From contig JAFEUB010001212.1 of the NCBI GenBank assembly GCA_024529925.1, forward strand, positions 310,001-374,000: DNA of 64,000 nucleotides, read 5' to 3'. The notes under the pieces are model-generated. The model made no database searches and was not told where the DNA came from. It was given only the letters and a program-made list of their open reading frames with translations. The translations under genes were made by a program, and so were the position numbers. Source of the stretch: Ophthalmolycus amberensis (taxonomy: Eukaryota; Chordata; Actinopteri; Perciformes; Zoarcidae). Below, piece after piece: positions 37,301-50,700 of this stretch; the first letter of the stretch is position 1, and each line of letters begins with the position of its first letter.

Positions 37301-40300
37301 TATTTCCTGGCCCCTCGATGACAACTCGGTGGGTAAACTCCGGCTCTCCAGCACTCCCTGCACGTTCAAACAAATGTTATGCAACAAGCCGCTGCTCTTG
37401 CCAGCTTGACCCAAAACTGGTGGGTAGTTAGTCCTGAGGAATATGAGTGAAGAAGAGGAAAATAAATGTGTCTGTGTGTGTGTGTGTGTGTGTGACAGAA
37501 AGAGAAACGACAGAGCTCGATGGCCGAAGGGAAACAGGCAGAAATACACACAAACACACGGAAACTATGCACACACATTTTCCATTTCATATCTCATTAT
37601 TCTGCAGTGGACACTATTTTTCTTGACACACACACACTGTGATATGCATGTCATAATAGCTCCATAACACATGGAAGATACACCATTGTGGGAAAAGAAA
37701 AAAACTGCCTTTGAACTAAATATACACACAAATTACACATTCAAATACTGTATTCCTTTTTTCACACATCCTGTCTTATCTGGGGATTTTCTTCTACAGT
37801 CTGAGCCAACTCATGCGCCGCCGACTGAAATTCGTTATCACATATTTGAGTGGAGAAATAATGCAACTGGCCTGCCTGTGCCCTCCCCCAAAAAAAGTAC
37901 TGTGTGAAAGCGGCTGATTCAATATCCATCGAGCCATGCAGGGCTTGTGACAGGCGCAGAGGGGGGGGAATCATGATAGATCTGCCATCGCTCAACTCTC
38001 CTCGCTCAATTATTAATAAGCTGCTTAAAACCTACAGGGGAGCAGAGGAGTGGAGAGCTCGGAGGAAGAGGCTCTTTTTTGTTCTCTCTTTGTTCCCCGT
38101 TGCGGTTCCTCGCCGATTATTCCGCAACACAGTGACCCACACGGAACTCATTACAGTTAGTTTGAAGACTGCTGACAAGTGTTGTTGGTCATCTTTTTGA
38201 ACTGCACAGTTTCTTCCTGCATGAAACTTTTTTTTTTGCAGTTTCGGGAGCGGAGCTTCGCCCTCGCTGCTCCGCTGGGAGCCAACACCACCACCACCGT
38301 GCTGCTGGAGGCCCAGGAACCCGTATTGGTGGGTCTGCCAGAGGGGACGGGGGCACGGGAGAACCAGAACCCGGGGCCATGCGAGGCAGACCTCATACAG
38401 GGGTGCAGATAGGCATATAAAGCCCTGCTGTATTCTCCACTTCTCCCCACCCCACTATCACTCAATACATCACAAATTGATACCTATATATGCCATACAA
38501 TGTGCCAACCCGCCCATCGGGATCTAAACTATTTAGGGTTCCGTATCTTGCTCAAGAGCACTCCGACGTGCGGACTGGAGGAGCGATCTTAGGGGACAAT
38601 CCTTCCACTTCCTGAGCCACAGCCGCCCAATATGTCTGCCCACCTCCAGCCAAAACACACATCTCACACACAGTGTTTACTATCCGAGCAGCTGAGTAAA
38701 GCCGCTCACTGCCAGGACTCTGCTGGACTTGGTTCCCCATCTAATCACCAGAAATGGAAGACGAGAACATCAAGCGATATTATACATCCTTTCATGTACT
38801 ATTATATTTTTTATTGCAAAGCATGAATGAAATTGGATTTCAGTGCTGTCCTTGTATCCTTAATTTGCTCCTAATAGTAGTACTTACACGAATACGTTTT
38901 GGGTTAACACTGAATGCTGTGCTTTTGTTATTTCAACCTTGTGCTGGCATCTTTCTATATTTGTAGCACTGCACTTCCATGTAAATAATTCTGAATACAA
39001 GTGAATAAAACCAAATTGAATATTGTCCAAATGATAGGAGGACTGGCAATGCTGTCTTACATTCAGTTCTACAACCCCCCCCCCCCCCCCCCCCCCTGTT
39101 GTATGATTGCTCTCAACTAAAGTCAAGAGTCAATCACCAAAGAGATGGCACATATTTTGAATGCAGCCAGTGGTTCCAATCTGTGTAGAAGACGAGCAAT
39201 ACCCGACCCGACTCACAAAGCAGAGTGATTGGAGACATCAGCGTTTCTCATTGGTCAGAGAGTCTGTTAGGCAGCGGGGGAGAGAGCTGGGGTCTGCATT
39301 TCAAAAGGTGCAGAGATGACGTTCATGTCTGTTGGGTGGCGTGACTTGTGATCTGAATCTGACCTGGTTCTCTCAGAGAGTCAGAGTCGGTTTGATTGGT
39401 CAAATGTGTTCCTATATGAGAGGCGAGGGGAGGGGAGGAAAGGAAAGGAAAGACGTTGGCAAGAAAGGGAAGGGAAAAAGAGGAAATGAAAGGAAAGGAG
39501 AGGACAGGTATGGAGAAAGTAAACAAAGGTAAGTAAATTAGAGGAGAGGAAAGAAAAGGAAAGGAAAAGAGCGAAATAGAGAAAAAGACAAAAGAGGAAA
39601 GGAAAAAAGAAAGGATGGTGAAGGAGAGGGAAATGGGAAGTGAGATTAGAGGAAAGAAAAAGACACGAGGGGAAAGAGGTAAAGGAAGAGAGTTGAGAGG
39701 AAGACAAGGAGGGGAAAGGAAGCAAGAGGAAAGAGAGGGAAAGGGAAGGACTTAGCTACCGTCATAAGGTTGGGGGTTAAGAATAAGAGGTGAGTGAGAG
39801 GGGAGAGAGAACCTGTTGTCATGGGAAACAGCAGCTGGCTGGCTGTCATCTATATTTAACCTGCTGCTGTTTTAACGGCATGGCATCTTAATATGCTTTT
39901 TCACTTCAGATAATCCAGACAGCATCTAGAGATGTCATAAACAGCACGAGAGAAGCTTTAAATTAGCATCCACAATAACCACAGGATGCACATAAATAAT
40001 GTCACTGCCGAAAAAAAATGGACCTTTCTTCTCAAATATAGCTAAAAACTGAGAACAACTTTGACATGAGGCGTTTCACGTTCAAGACACTACTTCAGTG
40101 ACACAGCAGCTATCGCAGATTTAGCGGCATCTCACGTCTGTTTTGGAACTGTTTGCCGGGAGGCAATAAGGAGTTTAGTGGCGGAGAACTTTTTCACATT
40201 CGATCTTGTCAAAATCCTTTTAGACACTGTCTGCTCTCTGAGTCACGCGTCTCCTCTTGTCTGAGGACTTGAGACAAACTGAGTGGGTTTAACGAACAAT

Positions 40301-40747
40301 TGGACGAAACGGCGGTTTCACAAAGTACCCAGACAGCTAAAGGACAATTAAGTCAACAAATCAATGCCTGATTGATCCGTTCGAGCGAAGTAAATATTCA
40401 GAAAGACAAAGCGACAAATAAATACGGGGAGAAAAAAAAAGGATTGTATTGAGATTCAAGAGGAAACACCATGAAAAATGAGTTTCAGTGGAAAGATACA
40501 AGCTGCAGCAGCCAGACAGAGAGTGAATGAAGCTTTCAAACTTCTTATCGTACCTCTGAAGTGCTGGCTCGGTGATTCGAGAAGGCCCGAGGCATTTAAA
40601 TGAGGAACAAGGAAAGAAATGCGCGTTGAGGAGACGGCGGGATCTGAAAGAGATTTGTCTCCTGAAGGCAATCGAGCTGCTGTGATGAAGACACTGCTGT
40701 TAGCGATGACTTCTCTTCCATCTCGGGTAAAAGGTAAAGTCAGACGA

Positions 40748-40784
<37 letters not shown>

Positions 40785-41730
40785 AAGGAGAGAGAGTAAA
40801 TCGAATAAGTTCTAAGTTAGAATCACAGTGAAACATTTGTCAAATTCTTGTATTTGATTTAAAGAGTAACTCCACATTTGATTTTTGTTATGGCGCTCCA
40901 CCTGACCTCATCTATCATTGCAGGTGGGCGTGGTTTGGTGGTATCTGTTGTAGTTGTTATCACACCTCTGACGTCTTTCTCTATGCACCTTCTGTTTACC
41001 AGCTAAAGGGAAGCGCTACGCCGCCATATTTTGTCTTTTAACTTCCTGTCTACACCAGAAAAAGGGAATGTGGCCCGTTGTGTAGGTTGGAATCTGCTGC
41101 AACACCGATTAGATCAGTTTGTTCCAGGATCAACTGGTCATATTTTAAATGAATAGTCATGTGACTATGAATACATTATACATCTATCTATATATTAGTG
41201 GTGACACGATTCTACAAATCCTCAATTCAATTTGACTTTCGATTTTAAAGTCACGGTTCGACGACAACAGCTTCGGTTTCTCAGGGAACTGAATGCGCCA
41301 GGCAGTCCTTGTCATTAACCACATGCTTTACCGTACAAAGCGCTGTCGACACACACTCGATTATAAGTGGAGAGAGCAGGTAACAACAAGTCTTGCTGAA
41401 ATGAACCAGTCTAAAGGAGAAAATGCTCCAAGGTTTGATGAAACCTTGGAGCATTGATGCTATGAATGTGCCTTCATGGGTGGTTCCAGCTTTCGCAGCT
41501 ACATTCACAAACCTGTGCGACACACAGACACACGCACACAACAACACACACACACACACACACACACACAACCTCATCCATCTAACGATTCCCATTGGCT
41601 CGTAATAAAATCTCTTGAGCCATTTTGAAGTCTGCTGGTAATCAATCTACTGAGTTATTGAGATTCATGACGTCCCAGCTGCACACCTGCATTAATGCAA
41701 ATGACAAGGGTCTTCCTGAGGGGCACACAT

Positions 41731-41765
<35 letters not shown>

Positions 41766-44700
41766 GAACCAGAGAGAGAGAGAGTCAGAGAGGCTTGGGG
41801 CAAACAGAAAGCAGAGGCACCGTTACCTATATCATCTGAATTTCTCATTTCGCTGTTTCCCATTAAAACCTATTTGGATAATAGTTCTGCCAAAGATAAT
41901 TTACTGACCTCATAAACCTGCATTCACGGATGGAACATTTGAGTCATAACCATTACTGTGCTTGTTAATGTCACTCAGGCCTCATTGGGGCCCCTGTACC
42001 CAAAAGATACCAGTTGAATGTATTGTAATTAAATAAAGCATCTCTGGATGAGTCACAGGTCCATTGCTGTCACTGCGCGTGCATAGGAATAGCATCTTCA
42101 CAAGAACATTGCCGTGTGTTCTAGTAGCCTTCATTTGCAATCACATTGTTCCCCCGAGATTCAAACAAGTGAATGTGGAGGCCATTTAAAAATCTCCTTT
42201 TGTTGATCCTCCATTGTGTGTTGACAAGAGTGACGGTAATTCAAGGCTGATAAATTGCAGTACATTGGAAGTACTCCTCAAAAAGGACGATGAACTTGAA
42301 ATCTGTCTTTTCTTCTTTGAGCATATAGACCTTTATTTTTCTCCTCTTGACGTTGTGGTTTCTTCCTCGTTGTAATGCAAAAGGAACAAGACATCAAACT
42401 TATACCTTCATTTTCTTTTTGTCAAACCAATATTTGTATTTTAAAAAAATAAAAAATTACCAGAGACTTCCATTCTCTATGTATAATCAGCAACTTAACT
42501 CTGCCTATTGACTTTCAAATTAGTATGCTAATTTCTCAGCTCTCCTCAGAACTTCTTCGCTTACCTTCCTCTGCTGAAAATAAAACAATAGGCAAGGCAA
42601 GGCAAGGCAAGTTTATTTGTATAGCACATTTCAACAACAAGGTAATTCAAAGTGCTTCACATAAAACCATTAAAAGCATCAAAACACAAGGCAAAAGAAA
42701 AGGAGATTTAAAAACAATTAAAGAAACAGTGTAAGAAATAAAATTCAGTAGTAAAATGCAGAAATGCAGGAAATTGATTAACATATTAATTGAATGTGGT
42801 TCAATTAAAGGCAGCAGCAAACAGAAAGGTCTTCAATCTTGATTTAAATGAGCTGAGGGTCTCAGCAGACCTGCAGCTTTCTGGGACTTTGTTCCAGATA
42901 TGTGGAGCAGAAAAACTGAACGCTGCTTCTCCATGTTTAGTTCTGACTCTGGGAACAGAAAGTAGACCGGTCCCAGACGACCTGAGGGGTCGGGATGGTT
43001 CATAAGGTAGCAGCAGATCAGAGATGTATTTTGGCCCTAAACCATTCAGTGCTTTGTAAACCAACAGCAGGATTTTAAAGTCAATTCTTTGTTGGACAGG
43101 AAGCCAGTGCAAAGACCTCAGAACTGGAGTGATGTGATCCACCCTCCTGGTCTTAGTGAGGACTCGAGCTGCAGCGTTCTGAATCAGCTGCAGCTTTCTG
43201 ACGGACTTTTTACAGAGACCTGTAAACACACCGTTACAGTAGTCCAGTCTGCTGAAGATAAATGCGTGGACAAGTTTTTCCAAATCCTGTTGAGACATAA
43301 GTCCTCTAATCCTTGATATATTCTTCAGGTGATAGTAGGCTGATTTTGTAATTGTCTTGATATGGCTGTTCAGGTTGAGGTCTGAATCCATAACTACACC
43401 TAGATTTCTGGCTTGGTTTGTGGGTTTTAACATCAGTGACTGAAGCTGAGCGGTGATTTTCAATTGTTCGTCCTTGGTACCAAAAACAATTGCTTCTGTT
43501 TTATCTTTGTTGAATTGAAGAAAATTCTGGCACATCCAGTTGTTGTGGAAAACAATCCCCATCCCCAACGTCTATTGAGTGCATAGATTTTTCAACGAAA
43601 AGCAATGAACACCGTGGACACCTACAAACGCCGCTAATGCGCAGAAGATCAATTCAATTCTGCAGCGGGTGAATAGCCTGACGATTAGCAACGGCAATCA
43701 AATATTGAATCATTCATACTTTTTGTTTGTGGACTCACAAGTAGGCCCCGAAAGAAACCAATTACTGAAGTAAAGAGAAAGTCAATCCCCTGATCTCCCC
43801 TCTCTGCTTTCATCAGGAGCAGCTCGCCCTGCTTTGCATCCTCTGCTAATGCATCCTCCATAATAATTTCCCAGTTGGGACTTTGGTCTCATTTCCCTGC
43901 ATTCCACCCAACAAGAAACACCCCTGCACTCCCCCCCCCCCACCCCATCGGCTCATTGTTTAAAATACCCTTGTGAGCATATTCGTCAAGTGGGCTGCAC
44001 GCGCACGAGAGGAGGGGACAAGAGGCGGAAATGAAAAGCACTCGAGCAGAAAGCATATTCATAAGACGATGCATCGAGCATGTTCCGATTCAATTGAGTC
44101 TGATTTGAGAGCGGAACGGGGAACCCAGCCTACGCCGGTCAATAGCGATGCTCGGACAGCTACTTTGAAACCAGTTTAATTCAACAAAAAAAGCCTCGAA
44201 CCTTTCATTCAAATCCAACTTGACCAGTAATGAAATCTACAAATCAGTCTTAAATTGAAGCTACCGAAGAGGCTGTTTGTTGACTCCAAACACATCTTCC
44301 TCAACGCCCCGGTCTCATTATGATTTCCTGGTGGAGTTAAACAGGCCCAGAGCCACAGTGGAGTTTCATAAAATGTTCAAATATCCTGAATTATTAATGA
44401 TCAGCGGGAGAATTACGACTGCGATGGAGGTAGACGCTAAAACTCCCTCAGACATCTATCAGGTGTGTGTGTGCAACGGGTTTGTAACATTGTGTTTATG
44501 AGAATAAGCAGGAGCTATAATGGCATGAAATTAATCATTTGGAAATGCTCTGCCGGAACATAAATGCAGCACACTTTTTTGCTGTTGGCTAACAAAGTGT
44601 GCCGTTCAATTACCTGGCAACATGGCTAAAAACAAGCATGAGTCGAACAGAACAGCAGGTTACAGAGGAGATTGCTTTAGAGCACAAACAATTGCAATTC

Positions 44701-47700
44701 AATTCCCAACACCTCGACTTTAAATCAGTCTGAACTAATATGAAGCAGTGTTCATTTTTACACAATAGAGCCACTCATCGTGATCACTATCTTGTTTGCC
44801 TAGTGCTTATAATGTGCTAAATTGATGTCAAAAGTGCTTCTCTAATCTCTCCTTTTCAAATCAAAACAGATTCATCCACACTGGATGAGCAGACATTGAG
44901 TACACTATATTTAAAGGGATACCGCACCCCAAATCTTTAGCTGCACTAATTCACATTTTCATTTTACCAACGGACCAAAGGACTAGTAGTGTGAAAGGGG
45001 TTGCCCTCAGTGAAGAGCCCATAGAGAATTATCACCCAACTGTAGTTCCCCTCAGCTCTAGGAAGCTTTTTTAGCGTCTTTCAGCTCGTTGTTTTGATTG
45101 TACGGTCAGCAGCTTCACTGTTTTGGTTCACTGCTGCCTCCTGAAAGCTCTAATAAACCCGCTGTGCACAACCTACCCAGCACCACACGGAAGACGGACA
45201 AAGTCAGCGACTAGCTGGTGAACACAGTGGAGCATTTAACAGCTACAGAGACAGATATTCCCAGAGGGAGAAGACCGAAACGAAGCTAATCGCAGAGGAC
45301 TTACATTTTTATAGGTGGACAGAAACAGGACTCCAAATTGGTGTTAAAGTACTCCTAAAATGTCCCAAAAATAAATGCAATACTGCTGTTTATTTGAAAC
45401 ACTCCCCACCTGAAAAGATAGCTGTAAAAAGTGACTTTCTCAATCTTCCTGCGCCACAATGTTGAGGTTGCTATATGATTAGCTCCTGCTATCTCACTCA
45501 ATAGACCTTTTCCCAGGGTCCTCGTAATATACACGCTTGACTGTGATAGCTTACTGGAACTGAGTCGTCGTTAATGTTATAATTTACACCTCTGCTTTAG
45601 TGGCATATTAGTCAATAGTCTGGGGTGATGGACAAGCTAGGAAACAACTTTTTTTTACAGCAACCTTTTTAGTCTAAAGAGAGACGCACTCAGAGAGTGT
45701 TTCGAGACAGAGAGAGAGTGGACTCATCACTTCAAAAAAAGAGCCATCTGTTTGACATAGAAACTAGATGAACCTCGTCTAGTGAATGCTGTAATCACCA
45801 ATGATCCTCTCTCCAAAATGAAACAAAATGTATCTTTCTTTGGCTTTTCCCTTCACGTTGTTTGCTGCAGAATAAAAAAGAAAAAAGAAGCTGTAGTCGC
45901 TTTGTACTGCCGCATCGCTCAGAGTCCATCCATGACCTTTGTTTTCGTAAGGTTACATCTGAGTCTGCTCAGCCTGGCCCGGAACGAGACTTGTTGTGAA
46001 CAAGCCCTCCAAAGAAATCAATGTGTTCAATACGATGCTCTCTGAAGTCTCTCATGAAGAATGGCAACGTAATGGCTGACAGAATTGGCCTGCGATATTG
46101 CCTCTCCATCATAATTGCCGCCTAAACACCTCCATTTTTCGCTTCACTTTCTCTTTCTCTTTGACCTCTCCTCCCCCCTCCCCCCTCTTCTCCTCCTCTC
46201 GCCCCTTTGCACCTCTCAGGCTGAAAAGACGGTAATCACAGCTCATTGACTTGGGGCTGACAACACATCATTGTCACATAAGTGAGCATAAGTTTTCAAA
46301 AGATGAAGGAGCTGCTGAGAGTTTCCATATCCTTCTTCCGACACAAGCCTAATATTTAAGTACCAACAACAGGTCAATAATACCATTTATTGGAAATAAC
46401 CACGTTGAAGACAAGGACCTAAAAAAACAACATTCAAACACATTTATTTAAAGATAATAAATTCAATAGTTTCTTAACAAAGGCTGCCATAATATTGTAT
46501 TATATAGCACTATGTATCATATATAGCACACAGTTTATTGTTGGACATTGTATTGCATCTAAAAGTTGCCTTAAATAGGAAGATGACAGGATGCTAGTGA
46601 CATGATGCTAGCTCTGTGTTCAGCTGTTTGTTATTATCAGCGTTTTGACGCCATCTGCACCTTTAGAAATCCCTAATGCGATACGTGTTAAGTGAGCGTG
46701 ACACAGAGGGGTGAGAAGGAGGTTTACACTCACTCACTATAATCACAGTTGCGTCCGAGGTGAGAGGAAAAGGGAAGTGTGAAGTGGTGTTTCCATGGCA
46801 ACCGACATGTCAGCGAAGGGGCACGATGCGTCTGTTTTTCCCATGTGAGAAAACGTTCACACACACTCACCAGCGTTAAGGTCAAGACCACCTAAACCGA
46901 GACCAAGTCATGACCAAGACCAGAGCATATCGAGACCGAGACAAGACCGAGACTTTGAGGGGTCCAGACCGAGTCCAGACCGAGTCCAGACCGAGTCCAG
47001 ACCGGTGCGGGTCGAAAACATGTACTGGCACCGGAGAAAGATCCACATTTCCATAAAAACACCCAGAGAACACAAATGATGATTCCTCTTCATTCATCTT
47101 TCTTGTAGAAACTGTATATATGTGTAAGTGTTTCATAAGAAATGTTTCGATAAAATATTCAAAAGGCATAGCAGATGTGGATTTTATATGTCTGGAATTT
47201 TCCTTTGTTTCCTTCGAGCAATCACAGTAACATGGCTGAACTACAACACTGACACTCACAAATACAAACACACACACGCACACTTAATGAGTACTCTAAA
47301 GGACAAAGAAGAAAAAGTGATGGAACACCTGCTATTCTTAAAACTCACATCACGGCCTTCCCAGAGTACTGTTTACACAAACGGCATTACAAATTTAATT
47401 TTATGGGACCAAATCTTTCTATTGAGGGCGCCGTTTCTCAAACGCATCTGAATGATTGTGAAGTTCATCTTACTAAACCTTTAAGCTGAAGAGGTGTTTC
47501 CTAAAAGCCTCCTCATTTAGGACACTCTTAAGGTAGATTAAGGAGTGCTTCCTACTCACTCACAGGAGTCTTAAGAAGCCTGCAGGAGGAACTGCGTTTT
47601 TATTGATTTTGTTCTATTTGAAAGTCCATACTTCATCATGACCACTGATGTTCTCTGTTAAGTGACACTTTATGTAAAAATATTCATCTGCAACTTACGG

Positions 47701-50700
47701 TACACTTCTATATTCAGATAGCCCGATAAGGCAGCATCAAACCCCAGTTGCTTTCTCTGCTATGTATAAGAACGTCCTGCTGCCACTCAGGAGAATCAGC
47801 AACAGAATAAATAGCTTTGAACCTTCCTTCTCCATCTTTCTGTCTACCAATCCCTCTGTCCTCTCTGTCCTCTCTGTCTGTCTGGTAGCTAGGCGACAGC
47901 AGGTCTCCAGGTCACACGTCAGCTCTAAAAAGAGCACGCAAATTGCAAACATACTAGCGGTGCAGGTGTGACATGATGTGGCAGAGATGGGGGCCACACA
48001 TTCAAAGTTTGTTCACTTTGGGTTTAGTCGCGAGGAACTTTGAGACCAAAACATTATATCGTCGAAGAACTACACTGAATTTGGAAGAATGAGGGGAGTC
48101 ATGAGCAACACCGATCTTCTGTTCTGCTAAAAGGTCAAAGTATAGTTATAAAGAGGAAATCATGTTGCATCATGTATTTTCTGCCCTTTCTGCCTGATTC
48201 CCCACAAAGTTCCATCTGTTAGAAGTTTCAAAAACCTCCTAATGTTAGTCTGGGACTTTAAGATTTTTGCTAAGCGAGTTGCCAAAATAAAAAAAAAAGT
48301 CTTACATACCCCCCCCTATTAAACTTAAAGGTGCCAAATTCACAGCATTAATAATGCATCAAACAACTAATTGTAATATAGTGAAGTAAAGTCTACCTGA
48401 GCAGAGGATGAAGCCACTCTCTGTGAGCCTCTCTGTTGTACGCCGCTCTGAACCGTGCTGATACGGCCTTTACGCTAATAACGCCGTCCTAAGCCGCGGC
48501 TTTGTCATGGAAGCGCAGCGCCCACCCTCCGGTCTATAATACATGTAGATATTATTATTGTTTCTGAGCGTTCTTCCAACCTCCACATATGCTACTATTA
48601 ATAGCTCTGGGCATTCTTTATAGGTTTTTCCTTCTAATATCAGGAAGAAACTGTCCCCCAATTGTTGCTACCCATTCTGGATTGAGCTGACATGGTGTTT
48701 CACTATACTACTAAGTGAAATATTTTACCTTTAAATGGTATTTACAGTAGTTTATACGGTTTTATTTTTGAAATTACACATTCTGACCGCAGGAGTTTTT
48801 TTATCTGATGTCTTGAAATGCCGGAAGGAATAAATCATCTTTTGGTTTATTCTAAAGTAACATTTGTCTTACTTTAAATCCATTTGCTCTTACGAATATC
48901 ATGACAACAAATGTGTTATTGTTTTTCTTTACTTTGTCATGTTCGGTGTGTTTTCTCTGCTTGTTTTGTTTGTCTGTACTATTCAATAGACGAAGGTCAA
49001 CTGGAATGATTCGTCATGAGACGATGCATCTCACGAGGTATCCTCAGAGAACAGAGAACTGCCAAAAATATTGAAATATGTTGAGTTTAAAACATGCTCA
49101 TGGATCTGGCCTTGATCACTGAGCAGTGAATTTACAGCCAGATCACAACCACAAATCCTTCTGATGTTTTTTGAGATAATCGAGCAGCATAAACCTTTGG
49201 CAATGAGGCTGCAGAGTGCACAAGCTAATCGATATGAGAAGGAACAGCCAGCCAGTGTGAAGTTTTAGTGCAAAGTAAAGAGTGTTTGGAAAGTGGAAAG
49301 TGAGTTGATTAGAAAGCCGTGATCATAGAACTCATTTGGTATTAATGTGCCGATTCAATCTTCCCGATCCTTCCTCATTCTAACCCAAACCCAATGAAAG
49401 GAAACCAGAAACCACTTCAATTTTCTGCCACGCCAATCGGAATTACAGCGAAGTCCAAACTTGAAACAAACTCAAGCGAGACGACGACATTCCTAAAAGT
49501 CTGTACATCGGGTCCATTACTGTATTTCACGTTGAATCAAAGTGTTAAACACCGGCGACAAGATAACAAGCGGGCGGTGAGAGGAGCCTTCCCGCAGCCA
49601 CCCATCACGACTGCAGCGGTGAGCTACAGTGAGGAGGAAGAGACATTGAAATGGAGAAAAAGGGAAACTGCTGGACACACACTGAGTCCCACAAGAGGGA
49701 CATGTGATTATGTGTGTGTGATGAAGTCTCCTCTTCAGAGCAGGCCACATGGACCCGGGGGATCTGTGGACGCCATTCCTCCCAGAGACACGGTGTTCTC
49801 TGTTGTCACGGTTCATTAGTTGTGGGATCAATCCAATTTCTCCTCTCCCATCCTCACCCCCCCCCCCTTTTTTTTTTACTCTTCTTTCAGCCTTTTGCCC
49901 ACTTGTCCTCTCCTGCCTGTTAATCGACTCTCCTATCTCCACTCTCTTTACCTCCATTACTCTCCCGGCTCTGCTCATCGCAGAACCAAGACACTTTGAT
50001 GTTCACCGCAGGCGTGGAAGTTGTTGCCATTGCCATTGAGAAATGGAAGTATTGCATCCAAATTTCTACATGCAGATGACCACGCTTGTATGATTGAAGA
50101 TGCATTTGGTGAAGGGGTCGTGTGCTATGACGGCAGAAGTAGTCGTTTCAAACTTCCTCTCAGGCTTGACTTTACTTCAGAGAAGAAAGTTTTAAAGGAA
50201 TTCAGAAATACCTGACATTTGAAGCTGATTTCAAAACTTCCTTTTCCAATCAAAGATACTTGAAAAGGTTGAAAACATTTTTTTATATTTATATCTGGTT
50301 TCCATGCAAAGCACAGCTCTGCAGTACTCAAAGTCACGAATTAGCCGCTGCCGTCTGCAGAAGTCAAAGGCTGCGCAATATTAAATGCTGTTGCTGCTGG
50401 GTGGGCATTTCAGGCACCGCAATCTTATGGTCCTCCTCTGTCCTAGAAAGGAGAACTTTTCCTTTAGTGGGTCATTGTTGTCTGCCCCTGCCCCTCTTTC
50501 TTATGGTGTACCACATGTATCAGTGCTCAGCTATATTTTATTTTCTTCATCACTGTTACACTCTGGCGGATGTGATGCCCTGTTGGACTGCCTAAAACCG
50601 TATCAAGCGTTGGATGGCTAGTAACTCATTAAAACTTAAATAAATGCTGCTGTTAGAGGTTTCTAGACAATAATCCTCTACATGTTTGATCAGCCTCACA

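Noticed and set aside
40858..41130. TTAAAGAGTAACTCCACA as a second possible TTAA-type terminus
   Set aside because: Same reason: no second end and no target duplication.
44911..45300. TTAAAGGGATACCGCACCCC start resembling a TTAA-type element
   Set aside because: Looks like a left terminus, but no matching right inverted repeat was found nearby, so no element could be bounded.
48470..48661. 63-codon minus-strand frame with GDSFFLILEGKTYKECPELL
   Set aside because: Looks protein-like at first but has no recognisable family, splice signals or continuation.
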